64,000 nt of DNA from Bacteroidota bacterium (GCA_016720655.1 JADKKE010000012.1:1-64000); one strand, 5' to 3'. Counted from the stretch's first letter, positions 1 to 11,211 are shown. Notes: generated by a model not told the origin, from the letters alone. A program made the numbers and translations.

Positions 1-1309
1 ATGGATCACTGTAGAAACAATCTTATACCTGGCAGATAAATGTTGCAGCAAAGGGCAACAGATGCGGTCTTAAGAGCGAACATGGACAGATTGCAAATAT
101 GGATTATCCCCGTTCTCAACCCCGATGGATTCTTATACACACAAACCACCGACCGGTACTGGCGCAAAAACCGCCGAAACAATGGCGACGGAACCTTGGG
201 GTTGATCTCAATCGAAACTGGGGTATCAATGGGGCTTGTCATCCGGTTCATCCGCTTCCACAAGTAGTGACCTTTACCATGGTACTGGTCCCTTCAGTGA
301 ATCGGAAACAATACGCATGAGAGATTTTCTAAGCAGTCTGACGAACCTAAAATCGTTGGTGAGTTATCATAGTTAGCGAGGTTATCTTGCGTCCATGGGC
401 TTACATTACATCCGACCCACCGGGTGAACAAACATTGCGCAGTATAGTCGTACGTAACATCAGTAGAATTCAAGCTGTACACGGACATGTATATACTGAA
501 ACAAATAGGATACACTTCTTCCGGCGAAACAACAGATTATTTGTGGAACGAATATAGAGCAGCATCTTTTACTCCTGAATTGAGACCCTCAGCAACCGGT
601 GTTGGTGGCTTTGCACCTGCCGCAACAGAAATATTACCCTGTGCTCAGGAAAACTACCCTGCAGCCCTTGCATTGATAAATGATGCCGCTTTACCGCGTG
701 TATACATCAGAGATAATAATTCCGATGCTGGCGCGGAACCTTCTGCAGCTATCATTGCGGAAAGTCCGGATATCTGGACGGTACCATCGGTATTAAATCA
801 AATGCTGTGGTGACACTACATGTTCTCGCGTACAGAACAACACTGGAGCCACGATCAACAATGTAAACGTAGAAGCATTTTTTACCGATCCCCGAATCAC
901 ACTTGAGTTTCCAAGTCTGACAGCAACATCCATCGGAAACACAACGGTCAATGTTCCAAACGGCGGACGTGATGTAACCTTTTCATGGAGAACGCCAACA
1001 GGCGAGCTTCAAATAAATTTTAATCAAAACGAATTACCCGCCGACTGGCGATTTGAACTGCCAGAAATCAGTGAAATACAAGCATCCCTCCAATCCACAC
1101 CCGGTACCATCAGAAAGTCGAAACTCCTAAAAACAAAAGGCATCCTTCTCGAACCCGGACAAACAATCAAAATTCCAATCAAGGTTCATTACACCCAGGT
1201 CCCGGCTTCTGATGTACTCGTACGAATCAAGGGAGACCTGTTACCAATTGTTTCGGGGAAACGGACGGCTGTGGGGAATGGGTATACGTATCAGATTACG
1301 GCGAAGTGA
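1..1309 (+). pseudogene. Zinc carboxypeptidase (peptidase family M14), 5'-truncated and frameshifted
   Basis: The locus reads as the catalytic domain of an exported M14 metallocarboxypeptidase if the frame is changed at least four times. In order one sees LNPDGF with RKNRRNN, the substrate-binding DLNRNWG (near 205-225), YHGTGPFSESE (near 275-305), SYHS (near 363-375, the usual metal-ligand His), GETTDYLW and FTPELRP, whose Glu fits the family's catalytic Glu. A C-terminal beta-sandwich-like tail runs from about 810 to the TGA at 1307-1309. One frameshift lies at GGGG near 198-201 and another near 373-378. The start codon lies outside the window. No T9SS sorting domain is visible. Zn-dependent removal of C-terminal residues is the family role. 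Whether the gene is decayed or only mis-sequenced cannot be decided here. Confidence 0.85.
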
Positions 1310-1390
1310 TACCGACAATTATTCGTATAAATAAACAATTCCATTTTCAGTTTACATTTTATTGAAAATTGTTTTCAAAATCGAATTAAT

Positions 1391-1809
1391 ATGAAAGTGT
1401 TTTTAAAAAGGATTTCCGATGATGGGAAACAAGTCCTGGGTACACTCACTTTTGTGAAATCAGACGGGCAAGTATTTATTTGCAAAACGCTTGAGATGCC
1501 AGGGAAAGAAAATCAAAACCAAATATCCTGTATTCCGAAAGGTTCTTATACATGTAAGTATACCCGTTCAAACAGGCTTTCCACCCTAAAGCAAAAAGGA
1601 TGTTTATACCTATGAAGTTTTAGATGTTCCCAATCGTGCAGGCATTCGATTTCATTCGGCAAATTATTTTTTCAATTACTTGTATTGCTCTTGGTGATTC
1701 GCTGAAGATTTGAATGCGGAGGGGGAGTTGATGTGAGGAATTCGGGAAGACGGTGAGGGGGTTTGAGAGGGAAATAAATAAGAATCCTTTTGAACTGGTT
1801 ATAGAATAA
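1391..1809 (+). pseudogene. DUF5675 family protein, frameshifted
   Basis: The first 74 codons contain the DUF5675 signature: CKTLEMPGKENQNQISCIPKGSY. After 1600 the match continues in other frames with YEVLDVPNRAGIRFHSANYF, then TCIALGDS, an NSGKTVRGFERE segment and NKNPFELVIE before the TAA at 1807-1809. This gives a roughly 138-residue protein, normal for the family, with about three frameshifts. The biochemical function of DUF5675 is not known to me; members often occur in phages, prophages and mobile regions. The next gene starts 6 nt downstream, so the two may be co-transcribed. The AT-rich composition matches the following genes rather than the metabolic half of the window. Confidence 0.75.
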
Positions 1810-1815
1810 GAAAAC

Positions 1816-3616
1816 ATGTTTTATAAAAAATGCCATGCTTCTTTCAAATTCAATTCAATACAGTGTTTCACATCTTTAAATCGTTTATTTTATGTCACTC
1901 TACAGATTTTTAGAATACCATCAAAACGAATATCAGGATATAGATGGTTTGTCATTCTAACGCTCTTAATATTATTGATCTCTGCATTTTATTGGTTTTT
2001 TACACTACTATGGAAATAGACACAGCGAAGAATGGCATGTTGGAAATTCAAGTGTTGAATATTTGAATAAAGACCAAATCGACATCGTAAACAGGATTAT
2101 CGATTTGAAGGAGATACATGTATCAATTGCAATGATGATTCCACTAAAAAAGCGCTTGCCCTTTACCTTCATTCAAGCTTTCCAAAAATGGATAATCGTA
2201 CTTCCAATAAATTGGACAGGGATTTATTGCTAGAAAAATCACTTAGGCAAATTAAAATTTATTACCCACATTCCCATTTAGGATCAATTTTGTTCTTTTG
2301 GTTGGAACAAAACTGGGTATTTTTTGAAATAGTTTTTGAGTTTATTTGGTGTATTGGCCAATTTATTGTACCATACTGTTGAAAATCTTGCCTATAACTT
2401 CAGAAAAACAGAAATATATGTTCAAATAGCTAAAATATTTTATACCCCGTTTTGTGTTTGCATCATTTACCTATGCTACAATAAAATTCAATCTTCAGGA
2501 GAAATATATAATATTCAATATAGTGTATATTCAATATCTGTATCCTTTTTGCTTGGGTTCTTTTCAGGTAGAATGATTGATTTACTGAATCGTTTAAAAG
2601 ACATTTTATTGCCTCTTGGAAAAGGTGATCCGCAAAATGAAGCTGTTCTAATTGACGATGATGCCGTAACTCCTCCATTGATTTTAGAAGCAATCAAGAA
2701 GAATGGGGATGTATGGCGTAGTAAGTATCCAAATATACTTGGAATCTCCCTAGAAAAAAAATACATCAAAGGTAAACAGCGAAATCAATATGCTATTTTA
2801 TTTGAAGTGAGTAAAAAAGATCCATCTATAAAAGAAGGGTTAATTCCAGAAACAATCAGTTATACCGATGAAAATAATGTACAGGTAGAAATACCTACTG
2901 ATGTAAAGGAAGTTGGAGCCATCACATCTAATGCAGCCCTTTCTAATGTTATTCAGCCAGGTTATGTTTCTCGAAAGATAGCAATTTTTTCAGGTACAAT
3001 TGGATTAATATTAAATAAGCATGATAATCAAAAATAAGTAACTATCTGGTAAGTTGCTATCATGTATTATTTCCAAATGAATTAACGAACGGACAATATG
3101 TGGTAAAACCAGGAGATGCAATTGTAAATCCAGAAGTTACAGAACCGTCATATATAGATGGTAGCGCATCAAATAATATTATTGGTAGGGTTGAAGAAGG
3201 AATTCTCAATAATGAAAATGATTTTTCAATTGTGAAAATTGATGATAGCATAAAAATCGACCATTCAGTTTTTCATATGGGAGTAAGTCCAGTCAAATTC
3301 AAATATGTAACTCATTATGATGATAATAAGACTATTGTAAAATTGTTTGGGAAAGTGTCAAATTATCGATACGGAAAAATCTTATGTAGTTATACCGAAA
3401 GTGAGATTGATTATGGCAATAATAGAAAAGTAATAATGAAAGGCTTAATAAAAGTTGAAAAAATTTCTCAACCGGGCGACTCAGGCGCAGTAGTCTTGGA
3501 TATGGCAGATAATGGAATTTTAGGTTTATTGATTTCATCAACAGTATCAAAATGATTATTCATATGTTTTGCCAATTGATAAGTTTATAAGTAATAATAA
3601 ATTCAATTTGTATTAA
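1816..3616 (+). pseudogene. Multi-pass membrane protein with a trypsin-like (GDSG) serine protease domain, frameshifted
   Basis: Five segments in alternating frames (1816-2019, about 2003-2110, 2100-2350, 2336-3037, 3040-3616) join into one protein of about 600 residues. The N-terminal half has four hydrophobic segments (ILTLLILLISAFYWFF near 1950-2010, a second near 2290-2380, FCVCIIYLCY near 2450-2480, SISVSFLLGFFSG near 2530-2575). A soluble loop with a CINC motif lies between the first two. The C-terminal half resembles the bacterial chymotrypsin-fold family with the pattern PTDV.EVG, GTIG, S.YHV, VKPGDA, NDFSIV and QPGDSGAVV, giving His (YHV near 3058-3066), Asp (NDFSIV near 3217) and Ser (GDSG near 3475). 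One A is probably missing from the A-run at 3029-3034. If the N-terminus is cytoplasmic, the protease domain would be cytoplasmic too; that is inference. The substrate is unknown. Confidence 0.7.
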
Positions 3617-3627
3617 ATTCTATAACC

Positions 3628-5283
3628 ATGAAATATATATTATTTTTTTATTTTTACTATCTTCCTATATCTAACTGTAAGTTCTCAAGGGATTGATACT
3701 TCTATAATCACAATAGATTATACTAAATCAAGCACAATCAACCCTGTACCAGTAGATTTCAACCAAACTGAAACTGATCATATATTAAAAAAAACTAAAA
3801 AGATTATAGTTATCGCCGAAAATAAATTCGCGCTTGATATTTCCGAAATATGTATCAGAGACATTGAAAACAAAGTAAACCCAGATAGTTTAAAAATATC
3901 AACCGATAGTGTTGATGATGCCGGGTATATAATTTTAAATTGGAGTGTTTTTAAAGCCAAAAAAGATTCAAGTATTTTGAATTGCGATTCATGTGAAGAA
4001 ATTTCATCTTCTACTTTTATTCTTGATATGTGTAGCCAGGAATATTGTAAGCATCAAAAAAGGCCAATGTTTTACAAACAAAAATATAATTCCAAAGCTA
4101 AAAAATGTGGAAATGGATTGATGATTGAAAATGATGAATTATTTTCATTCATAGGCCAATTATAATCCATTCCGTTATGACCTCGAAATTGAATATCAGG
4201 ATGTAGAATTGAATAGCGACCACAGTGCTTTTGATGGGCTAATAAATAAAATCTCAAGCCAAACCCAAAAAGATACAAGTAACAAAGCAAATGCAGGTCT
4301 AGCTCCTGATTCAAGTAAAGCAATCAAAATTTTGCAAAAATAAAACAAGAAATTACGACATCAATAAATAATGCAAAGGAATTACTTCAAGAATTGCAGA
4401 ATTATACTGTAGAATTAAAAAATCAAGAATGTGTTGAAGGTGATTTAACAGCAAAGAAAGGTATCGAATTTTTAAACAAATATCGCATTATATTTAATAA
4501 GCAGCTTCCTAAAGACTATTTTGAAGAACGAATACAACTACTTAAAAGATACCAAAGCAACCAAAGAACAAGTAGATTCAATACCGATTTTAGGAAACAG
4601 AAACTAAAAGAGTTTCAGGACAACATACTTTCTAAAATCGAAGCTATAATAGGTCAAATTTATGAATGCAACAGAGTCTTGCTTTGCTTCCAATTCAAAT
4701 TACAAATGACAATGCTGATATTATAGAAATTAATGTAAAGAGAACTGATAAGAAGTTAAATAAAGTAGATCAATTTAAATACCAATTTTATGTACACGGT
4801 GGTTTAAAAATTGATTTTAGCGCAGGTCCATTTTTGTCGTTCCTTGTGGATCGGGAATATGTGACCGAAGATATTCCTATCACTTATCAAGGCATCACTG
4901 GAAGCGATAGCATTGTCGTCAAGAAATACATAAGAGAGCAAACACCAGACCATTTTGATTTTATGCTAGGATCATTAATGCATGTCCATTACCGCTGTCC
5001 GGGATATTTTAACTTTGCAGCAAATTTTGGAGGAGCATTGAATTCAAAACAAGACTTTGTTCTTCTTGGAGGTGTAAGTTTTATATTAGGAAGACAGCAA
5101 CGATTTATATTGAATACGGAAGCTGCCTTTGGCAAAGTTAAAAGACTCAGTAGCCCATATGAAGTGAATGGTGAGTTCATTGGATCAGGTAATGTTCCTA
5201 CTATTGATCGAAAAATAGCTGGTTGGGCAATTGGGATTACCTATAATTTAACTCCTCAAAAAGTATCTCAAAAAAAGGAATGA
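3628..5283 (+). pseudogene. Secreted protein of unknown function with a beta-barrel-like C-terminal domain, frameshifted
   Basis: The locus starts at ATG 3628. Removing one T from the T-run near 3643-3650 gives an excellent signal peptide (MKYILFFIFTIFLYLTVSSQ). The protein then continues through four more frame changes: 3680-4165, 4150-4340, 4340-4726 and 4666-5283. The middle third is lysine- and glutamate-rich and probably helical. The last 180 residues alternate hydrophobic and polar residues with many Gly and aromatic residues (GGLKIDFSAGPFLSF, YFNFAANFGG, LLGGVSFILG, AGWAIGITYNL), the look of an outer-membrane barrel. I recognise no named family. It starts 12 nt after the membrane protease gene, which suggests one operon. 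Its only link to the protease is this position. Confidence 0.5.
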
Positions 5284-5358
5284 AACAGGCAACTCATATT
5301 TTAATGATGGTCATCTTACAACTTGCACCCATCTGTGCATTTATATAATTAAACGTCC

Positions 5359-5962
5359 ATGAAAAAGAAACTAAGCGATGAAGAAAATGCAATTAAAATA
5401 TCAAGAATTCGCGGCAGTGTAATATCTTTAGTTGCAATTGTTGTTCTAATTGCAAATTTCAAATTTACCGATATAAATTACCACTATCTTTAATTTATTC
5501 TTCACTTGCATTATTACTAATAGGCATTTTATTTATACTGCCCATCAATTATTATATTTTTGATATTAATGATTGGGAAGAAAGGGATAATATAAAAAGT
5601 TTTATTAAGAAATTACAGCTGAGATCCATAGTATTTACCAATTTGTCGTACATGATTTTATTAGTTTCAATTTTGGTCATCATTTATAGTTTCTATCGAT
5701 TGACAAACCCAAATTTGGATCTTCCTACTCGCCAAGTTGACACTACAACTTATAGTTATTTGGTAGTTGTTTCACAAGTAGGATCAGTTATCATGCTTAT
5801 ATTTCTGGTTCAAATTCTGTTTAGAGTTTTCAAATATTTAGTAAGGGTTGGGGATTTTACAATGGTAAGGCTGATGCGATTGAATTGACACTTCTTGACA
5901 AAGAAAAAAACTATAGTGATCCTTTTAAGTTAATGGAGTCATTTACTCCGCAAGCTTTATGA
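5359..5962 (+). pseudogene. Small polytopic membrane protein of unknown function, frameshifted
   Basis: The ATG at 5359 opens a lysine-rich N-terminus followed by a hydrophobic helix (VISLVAIVVLIANF). The frame then shifts near 5485 into SLIYSSLALLLIGILFILPINYY, and further hydrophobic segments run to about 5850 (MILLVSILVIIYSF, VVVSQVGSVIMLIFLVQILF). A second frame change near 5865-5885 gives a cytoplasmic-looking tail (ADAIELTLLDKEKNYSDPFK) ending at TGA 5960-5962. The total is about 200 residues and four membrane helices. No homologous family is recognised. It follows the secreted protein by 75 nt on the same strand and may belong to the same cassette. Confidence is higher for the existence of a membrane protein than for its boundaries. 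Confidence 0.45.
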
Positions 5963-6057
5963 TATTTCAGATGTGAAACTCCAAATATTTCACTGAAACC
6001 ATGATAAGTTGTGCAGTACTTGTTCGATCTAAATATAATCTCAGTTCAACCACTTGA

Positions 6058-6505
6058 ATACGTGCCGTCCCTACGGGACTCCTACCCTGCTTGATTGCCG
6101 AGATATAGACATTTCGCCCCTGTCGGGCTAGGACATCAAGAATTCCATTTCTAATCTGAAAATAAAATTCAAGATGGCCTTCAGCGAAATCACAATAGTC
6201 ATATTAATCACAGTCATGACAATGGCATACATGTCGTCCCTACTGGACTCCTGCCCTCCTGCTTGCTGAGCTACCGGCATTTCGCCCCTATGAGGCTGGG
6301 ACATCAAACATTCCATTTCAAAGCAGAAAATAAAATTACAGATGGCCTTCAATGAAATCAAAAAAATCAGTGAAATCACAGTTCAGACAAAGGGTACACA
6401 TGCCGTCCCAACGGGATTCCTGCCCTCTTTGTTTGACAGGATATAGATATTTCGACCAAGTCAGGGCTGGGACATCCGCAATTCTTACTCTGATTTTTAA
6501 ATGAA
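6058..6505. repeat. Dispersed repeat R1: three tandem copies with a 169-bp period
   Basis: Three units begin with the hairpin-forming motif GTCCCTACGGGAC or a variant at 6067, 6236 and 6405, exactly 169 nt apart each time. Each unit continues with a GAGATATAGACATT-like stretch and, in the first two units, a second hairpin of the GCCCC-N3-GGGGC type. The units then run through CATTCCATTTCTAA and an AT-rich tail containing CAGCGAAATCA and ATCACAGTTCAGACAA. No coding potential is evident. Further copies lie at 13,607-14,215 and 19,080-20,455. The paired palindromes resemble REP/MITE-type elements, but no transposase is linked to them here. Confidence 0.85.
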
Positions 6506-6663
6506 AGTTTAAGGATGCTTACTTTTGTTTAAGATTTACATTTAACATCTTTGTTCTTAAAAAAAATCAACTCATCCGAAGTTTTTATTAATTTCCAGAA
6601 AAGTGAACAGGAAACTTATTGTACAATTAGTTTTCCGGTAAATTGCGATGAACTATTTTTCCA

Positions 6664-6850
6664 GCTCCGCAGGATATAACTTCAGTTAAAAGCTTACCAC
6701 TGCGAAGGATGGTATCGCTGCGAAGGATCTGCAAGATCCTTTGCCCTTAAACTGTGTGAAATTTCAGTTTAGCGGCTGGCAGGCCTGCCTACCGGCAGGC
6801 AGGCAATCCACTGTTCAAGGCTTATCAGATCAACTAAAGCGTGTACCGTA
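6664..6850. repeat. Dispersed repeat R2, copy upstream of the beta-propeller gene, with a hairpin
   Basis: Positions 6664-6728 match 9734-9798 at 62 of 65 bases (beginning GCTCCGCAGGATAT and ending GCTGCGAAGGAT). A stem-loop follows at 6721-6743, where CGAAGGATCT pairs with AGATCCTTTG around a 3-nt loop. Further right, 6777-6805 carries nested CTGCC/GGCAG inverted repeats, and then a CACTGTTCAAGGCTTATCAGAT segment whose degenerate counterpart lies near 11,316-11,338. The remaining sequence up to 7124 is non-coding and AT-rich, with no other feature seen. Confidence 0.75.
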
Positions 6851-7124
6851 GTATGAAGGAAGATCATTTCTTAGAAATTAATTTATACAGTAAAAGCAAG
6901 CCAGGATAAGACCACTTTTTCCTAAAAATCAACATTGGATTTGCTTCACGTTCCATTTATTTGTTAATTTAACAGTTGATTTTAATTAAAGTGCCGGTTT
7001 GAATAATTTTAATTCAATTCTACTTTATACCAGTTTCACCAATTAAGACTTTTCCGGATTATCTGGAATATGGAATTCTGATTAAATTCTCATAAGTATA
7101 TTTCAATTTAAAAATCTTCATTCT

Positions 7125-9640
7125 ATGAAAACGATTACTACAATTTGCCTTGCACTGTTATTTGTTGTCTTTGCCAAGGCACAGGAAAATTCTTTTAGTA
7201 AAAAAAACAGCTCCACCTCAAAGACAGAAAAAGAAGAAGGAGAAAGAGAAGGAGCAAATGCAATGATTGATTATTTTCAACTTTTACACTACCCCTATTC
7301 ATCTCTTTCAACAGAACAACTGCTTGAGATGAAAGCGGAAGTAGCGGCTACACCAAAAGAACAAACTACTTCTATTCAGCGGGTAGCAACATCAAATGAA
7401 TGGCAAGCCGTTGGACCCTATGGAATGCACACTCACGATACTCCATTCAGAATATTTTCAGGACGAGTCACCGGTATTGAAACTTCTTCTGGTGAAATGC
7501 GGGTACTTTCTGCGAGTGGAAATCTCTGGCACTACTATAATTTAGGAATAACACTTGTTCCTGTATCCATCAGTGACAATTTAAATTCTCAATGGGGTGG
7601 TGCTTTCGTCACCAGTCCGCTTGATTCGGCCACAATTTTTTTAGGAACAGGTGAACCAAGAGTTCATATTGGAACAGGGCTATGGAAAACATCTGATCTT
7701 GGAAATTCATGGAATTCCATCGCGATGAGTCCAACTCCGGGATCATTTTACAAAATTTTCTATGATCCTTCGGATTCGCAAATTATGCATGCTGCAACAA
7801 ATGAAGGATATTACCGATCAGCCGACGGAGGCAGCTCATGGACACGTTATTTGACAGGAGAAACAACAGATCTGGTCATCGATTCTCTTCATCCACAAAC
7901 TTTATATACCATCGTATGGCACGACAGATTTTACAAATCCATGGATGGCGGACTTACATGGAATCCTTTGGCCGGAGGAGCACCAACGATCAATGTTGGC
8001 CGCACGGCCCTTGCCATTTGCAATGGTGACCCAAACATCTTGTATGCATCTGTGACCGATGATGTCAACAACTACACCATGCATATTTACAAAACAACCG
8101 ATGGCGGTGGAACCTGGGATACCTGTCACATCGGTTTGAATATTTACGGTCAACAGACTACTGAGTTTCATTGGGGACAGGGTTGGTACAACAATGCGAT
8201 GACAGTTCATCCGCAGAATTGTGATCTCGCCTTCGCGGGAGGTGGATCTATCTGGAGAACAACTGACGGATATGATTTTGAGGAGCCCACTTTTAATATG
8301 CATGTCGATCAACACACATTCAATTGGAATGCGGATGCAACAATTCTTTATGTAGGGTGTGATGGTGGAATTTTTACACTGATGATTATGGAGGCTCATG
8401 GAAATACAATGCATATAATTTTCTTCCTATTACTCAATTTTATCATTTTGATAATGGAACAACGGACCATTCAGTGATGGTAGGTGGTTCACAGGATAAC
8501 TGCATCAATATCATTCATCCTGGTCAGTCTTTCTGGTCTGTAGAAATCGGAGGAGATGGGTATGGTGTTGCAGTGGATCCTAATACAACTAGCAATGTTT
8601 ATGCAATCATGAATCAACAACGTTTTGCTTCTGATGATGGTGGTGTCAATTGGGCAGGTATCAATAATGGAATTGGAGATGGGCTTATTATCCGAACAGA
8701 TCACAACAACCCAGCTCACGTTTACACAACCACTTTTCAATATATTTACGAAAGTTCGAATCAGGGGACATCCTGGTCCCTCCTTAGCCCTCCTGCCGGA
8801 CTTCCTGGAAATGTTTTCGATATTTCGTTCAGCAGAGGAGCGCTGCCGACAGTCTACGCCCCGTTATATCCCGGCAATTCTTCAAGATTGTGGGTAAGAG
8901 ATGGTCTTACCAATACATGGTATCAAAGGGATTCAGGACTGCCAACGAATTCTCCGGTAAGAAAAGTGATTCCGGATTTACTACAGGCAAATATTGCATA
9001 TGCATTGATTGAAGGTTTTAATTCTGGCAATAAAGTTTTTAAAACTACCGACCGTGGACAGACCTGGTCGAATATCAGTGGCAATCTTCCGGATGTTCCA
9101 TTGAGTGATTTAATCCCCTATCCTTACAACCCTAATCAACTTTATCTCGCCACAGAAGAAGGAGGTTTTAAAACCACTGATGGAGGAACCACATGGGTAC
9201 GGTGGAACAGCGGTATGCCGGAAAGCATCCAGATGACAGAAATGAAAGCACTTGATAGTATTGCAATAAATGGTACATTTTGGGTGCGGACTTCTACTTA
9301 TGGAAGAGGAATCTGGCAAAGGGACATATCTGGTGACGATGCATCAGTCGGACTGTCACAGGAGCCCGGCTATATTGATGCCCACCTCTATACTCCTCAT
9401 TTTAATGCAAGCAACAATTCGCTTCTATGCAATTATCAGTTATCTACTTCCGGGAAAGTTGAAATAGTTGTATACGATTTATTTGGCAGAGAAGTGACGA
9501 CCATTGTCAATGAAACACAGAGTGCAGGATCCCATTCAATATATAAAACTTTATCAACTCTTGCGTCGGGAGTTTACCTCTGCACGTTGAAAGTAAATGG
9601 GGTATCGGGCATCACTGAAAAATTTATTGTTTCACGATAG
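7125..9640 (+). CDS. T9SS-exported protein with BNR/sortilin-type beta-propeller repeats (one frameshift)
   Basis: Two reading frames (7125 to about 8376 and about 8376-9640) form one protein of about 838 residues. Restoring one A at ACA|CTGAT near 8376 joins them as FTTDDYGGSWKYNAYN. The signal peptide is MKTITTICLALLFVVFAKAQ. The body has repeated Asp-box/BNR turns (GGSSWTR, GGLTWNP, GGGTWDT, GGVNWAG, QGTSWSL, RGQTWSN, GGTTWVR) typical of sialidase/VPS10-like propellers. The last 75 residues form a T9SS type A sorting domain (VVYDLFGREVTTIV, LASGVYLCTLKVNG). It is probably a cell-surface or secreted propeller; its ligand or substrate is unknown. The gene stands alone between two copies of repeat R2. 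Confidence 0.85.
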
Positions 9641-9659
9641 ACAAATCCGCTCCGAAAGA

Positions 9660-9815
9660 TATCCCACCCTGCTAAAAGCTAACCGCTGCAAAGGACGTAC
9701 AGCTGCGAAGGATTTCTCAAAATCCTTTGCCCCGCTCCGCAGGATATGACTTCAGTTAAAAGCCTATCACTGCGAAGGATGGTATCGCTGCGAAGGATTT
9801 CCCCGTTGCGCAGGA
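9660..9815. repeat. Dispersed repeat R2, copy downstream of the beta-propeller gene, with terminator-like hairpin
   Basis: The stem-loop at 9706-9729 (CGAAGGATTT pairing with AAATCCTTTG, 4-nt loop) sits 66 nt after the propeller stop codon and is followed by the 65-bp R2 core at 9734-9798. Compared with the copy at 6721-6743 the stem carries a C-G to T-A replacement on both sides, so pairing is kept. Additional CTGC(G/A)AAGGA motifs lie at 9686 and 9771. The stem has no following T-run, so intrinsic termination is possible but not proven. The gap up to 10,059 shows nothing else. Confidence 0.7.
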
Positions 9816-10059
9816 CATGTCTCCTATTCAATCCGTCCGGTAGCATAAAGCTAATCCAGTGCCCTAAAATTATGTCTTAATAAAATTCTTTGTTTGAATT
9901 AGTCTCTAATATAAGCGTGTTCGTGAGAGGAATTCTAACCTCCTTAATATCCAATCATCCAGTCTAATTGGAACCTCGTGTGCTAATAAATATTCAAAGT
10001 ATTATTAAGCAGAAGTGCTGAACTTACGATCTGTACACCAACAAATCCATTAATTAATT

Positions 10060-11211
10060 ATGAAAAATCGTTTTCAACAATTCGCACTAGTCTTACTTTG
10101 TTTAACGCTTGTTTGCCAAAAGTGTGATGAAAAAAAGAAGGAAGATTTTGAATTAAACGGCAAAACAATTGCTACAATCCCACCATCTGATGTTTGGCCT
10201 CCGAGATTAATTCAAGAAGATATTCTGAAATCATACCAAAAGCTTTATCCGCTTGATCTTGCTTCATCGGTTGAAAAAACAGTTGATAGTTTTCCAGTAC
10301 GATTAGTGGAGTTAAGAGGTTGGCTAAGAGATATTCATCAAAAAGCAAATGAAGAGAATGAAGGAGAATGGAAAGATTGGCGCTACAACTTGGAATTAGA
10401 TCCTGAGTGGTTAGACTCTCTTAAAATTGATTTCAATCAAATTTTTAAAGTTGGCAACTTGTATATAGACGGGACTGATTGGGTACGGGTTGGTAGATTA
10501 ATTATCCATGTTGAATTGAACGGTTGGGATGACTCAATCAGAACGATGGATAAGGGAACTAACGGAAGACCATTAAATCCATTATACAAAATTACTTTTC
10601 CATTGGGTTGGCAAACATATAATGTTGACCCACAAGCAAGAAATGTTTATTGGCCTTATAATCCGCGCCATCCATTGCACTGGCAAGATCCATTGAAAGA
10701 CGGACAATATGTTAGAATGTATGGGTCAATACTAACAGATGATCCGCATCAACACGATAAAACCAAAATTCAAGGAAATACAATAAAAGCACTTTGGAAC
10801 GGACTAACTCGAGAAGAATCGGATCCAAACCATCCAGCACGATGGACAGAAATGCATTCTCCGGACATCATTAGCGTTTTAAAACATAAAGACAAGAAGG
10901 AAACTGATACAGCAGTAGCAATATGTGCAGATATATCACATACACCCCAAACTCTCAATATTACCTTGCGCCCTCCCGGAACCAAACCAAGACCTACAGC
11001 TCACGCTGAGGTTACAGAATTGGTAGGTCCTGAGTCTGACCTTGGAACAATTACGGCTGGTAGAATTGCCCCAACGGGTAGCAGTACTGTATTTGCAGGT
11101 GCATTCATAAATAATATGGGTGATTCAGCTAATATATCTATCACTGTTTCCTATAGTCCTTTTAGAACCGGACTTTTCAAAGCAATTTACAGAGTGAAAT
11201 GGGTAGATTAA
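10060..11211 (+). CDS. Exported protein of unknown function
   Basis: This is an uninterrupted 383-codon gene. The N-terminus has the form of a signal peptide (MKNRFQQFALVLLCLTLVCQ). Two Cys residues follow, but neither sits in a standard lipobox, so lipid attachment is uncertain. The mature part is rich in Trp, Pro, Asp and His (GWLRDIHQ, WKDWRYNLELDPEW, RHPLHWQDP, HPARWTEMHSPDI). A Thr/Ser/Gly-rich, beta-like last 100 residues contains TAGRIAPTGSSTVFAGAF. There is no T9SS sorting domain. I recognise no family. It stands alone between R2-type repeats (9660-9815 and about 11,240-11,345), which suggests an insertion in a variable region. Confidence 0.8.
   Translation: MKNRFQQFALVLLCLTLVCQKCDEKKKEDFELNGKTIATIPPSDVWPPRLIQEDILKSYQKLYPLDLASSVEKTVDSFPVRLVELRGWLRDIHQKANEENEGEWKDWRYNLELDPEWLDSLKIDFNQIFKVGNLYIDGTDWVRVGRLIIHVELNGWDDSIRTMDKGTNGRPLNPLYKITFPLGWQTYNVDPQARNVYWPYNPRHPLHWQDPLKDGQYVRMYGSILTDDPHQHDKTKIQGNTIKALWNGLTREESDPNHPARWTEMHSPDIISVLKHKDKKETDTAVAICADISHTPQTLNITLRPPGTKPRPTAHAEVTELVGPESDLGTITAGRIAPTGSSTVFAGAFINNMGDSANISITVSYSPFRTGLFKAIYRVKWVD

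Noticed and set aside
5280..5348. 22-codon frame starting ATGA-overlapped with the previous gene (MKQATHILMMVILQLAPICA)
   Set aside because: It resembles a signal-peptide start but ends at once and I cannot connect it by a single indel to a longer protein, so I do not annotate it as a gene.
7902..8414. 170-codon open frame on the minus strand inside the beta-propeller gene
   Set aside because: The plus strand has signal peptide, BNR repeats and a T9SS tail; the minus frame is Cys/Ile/His-rich without motif.
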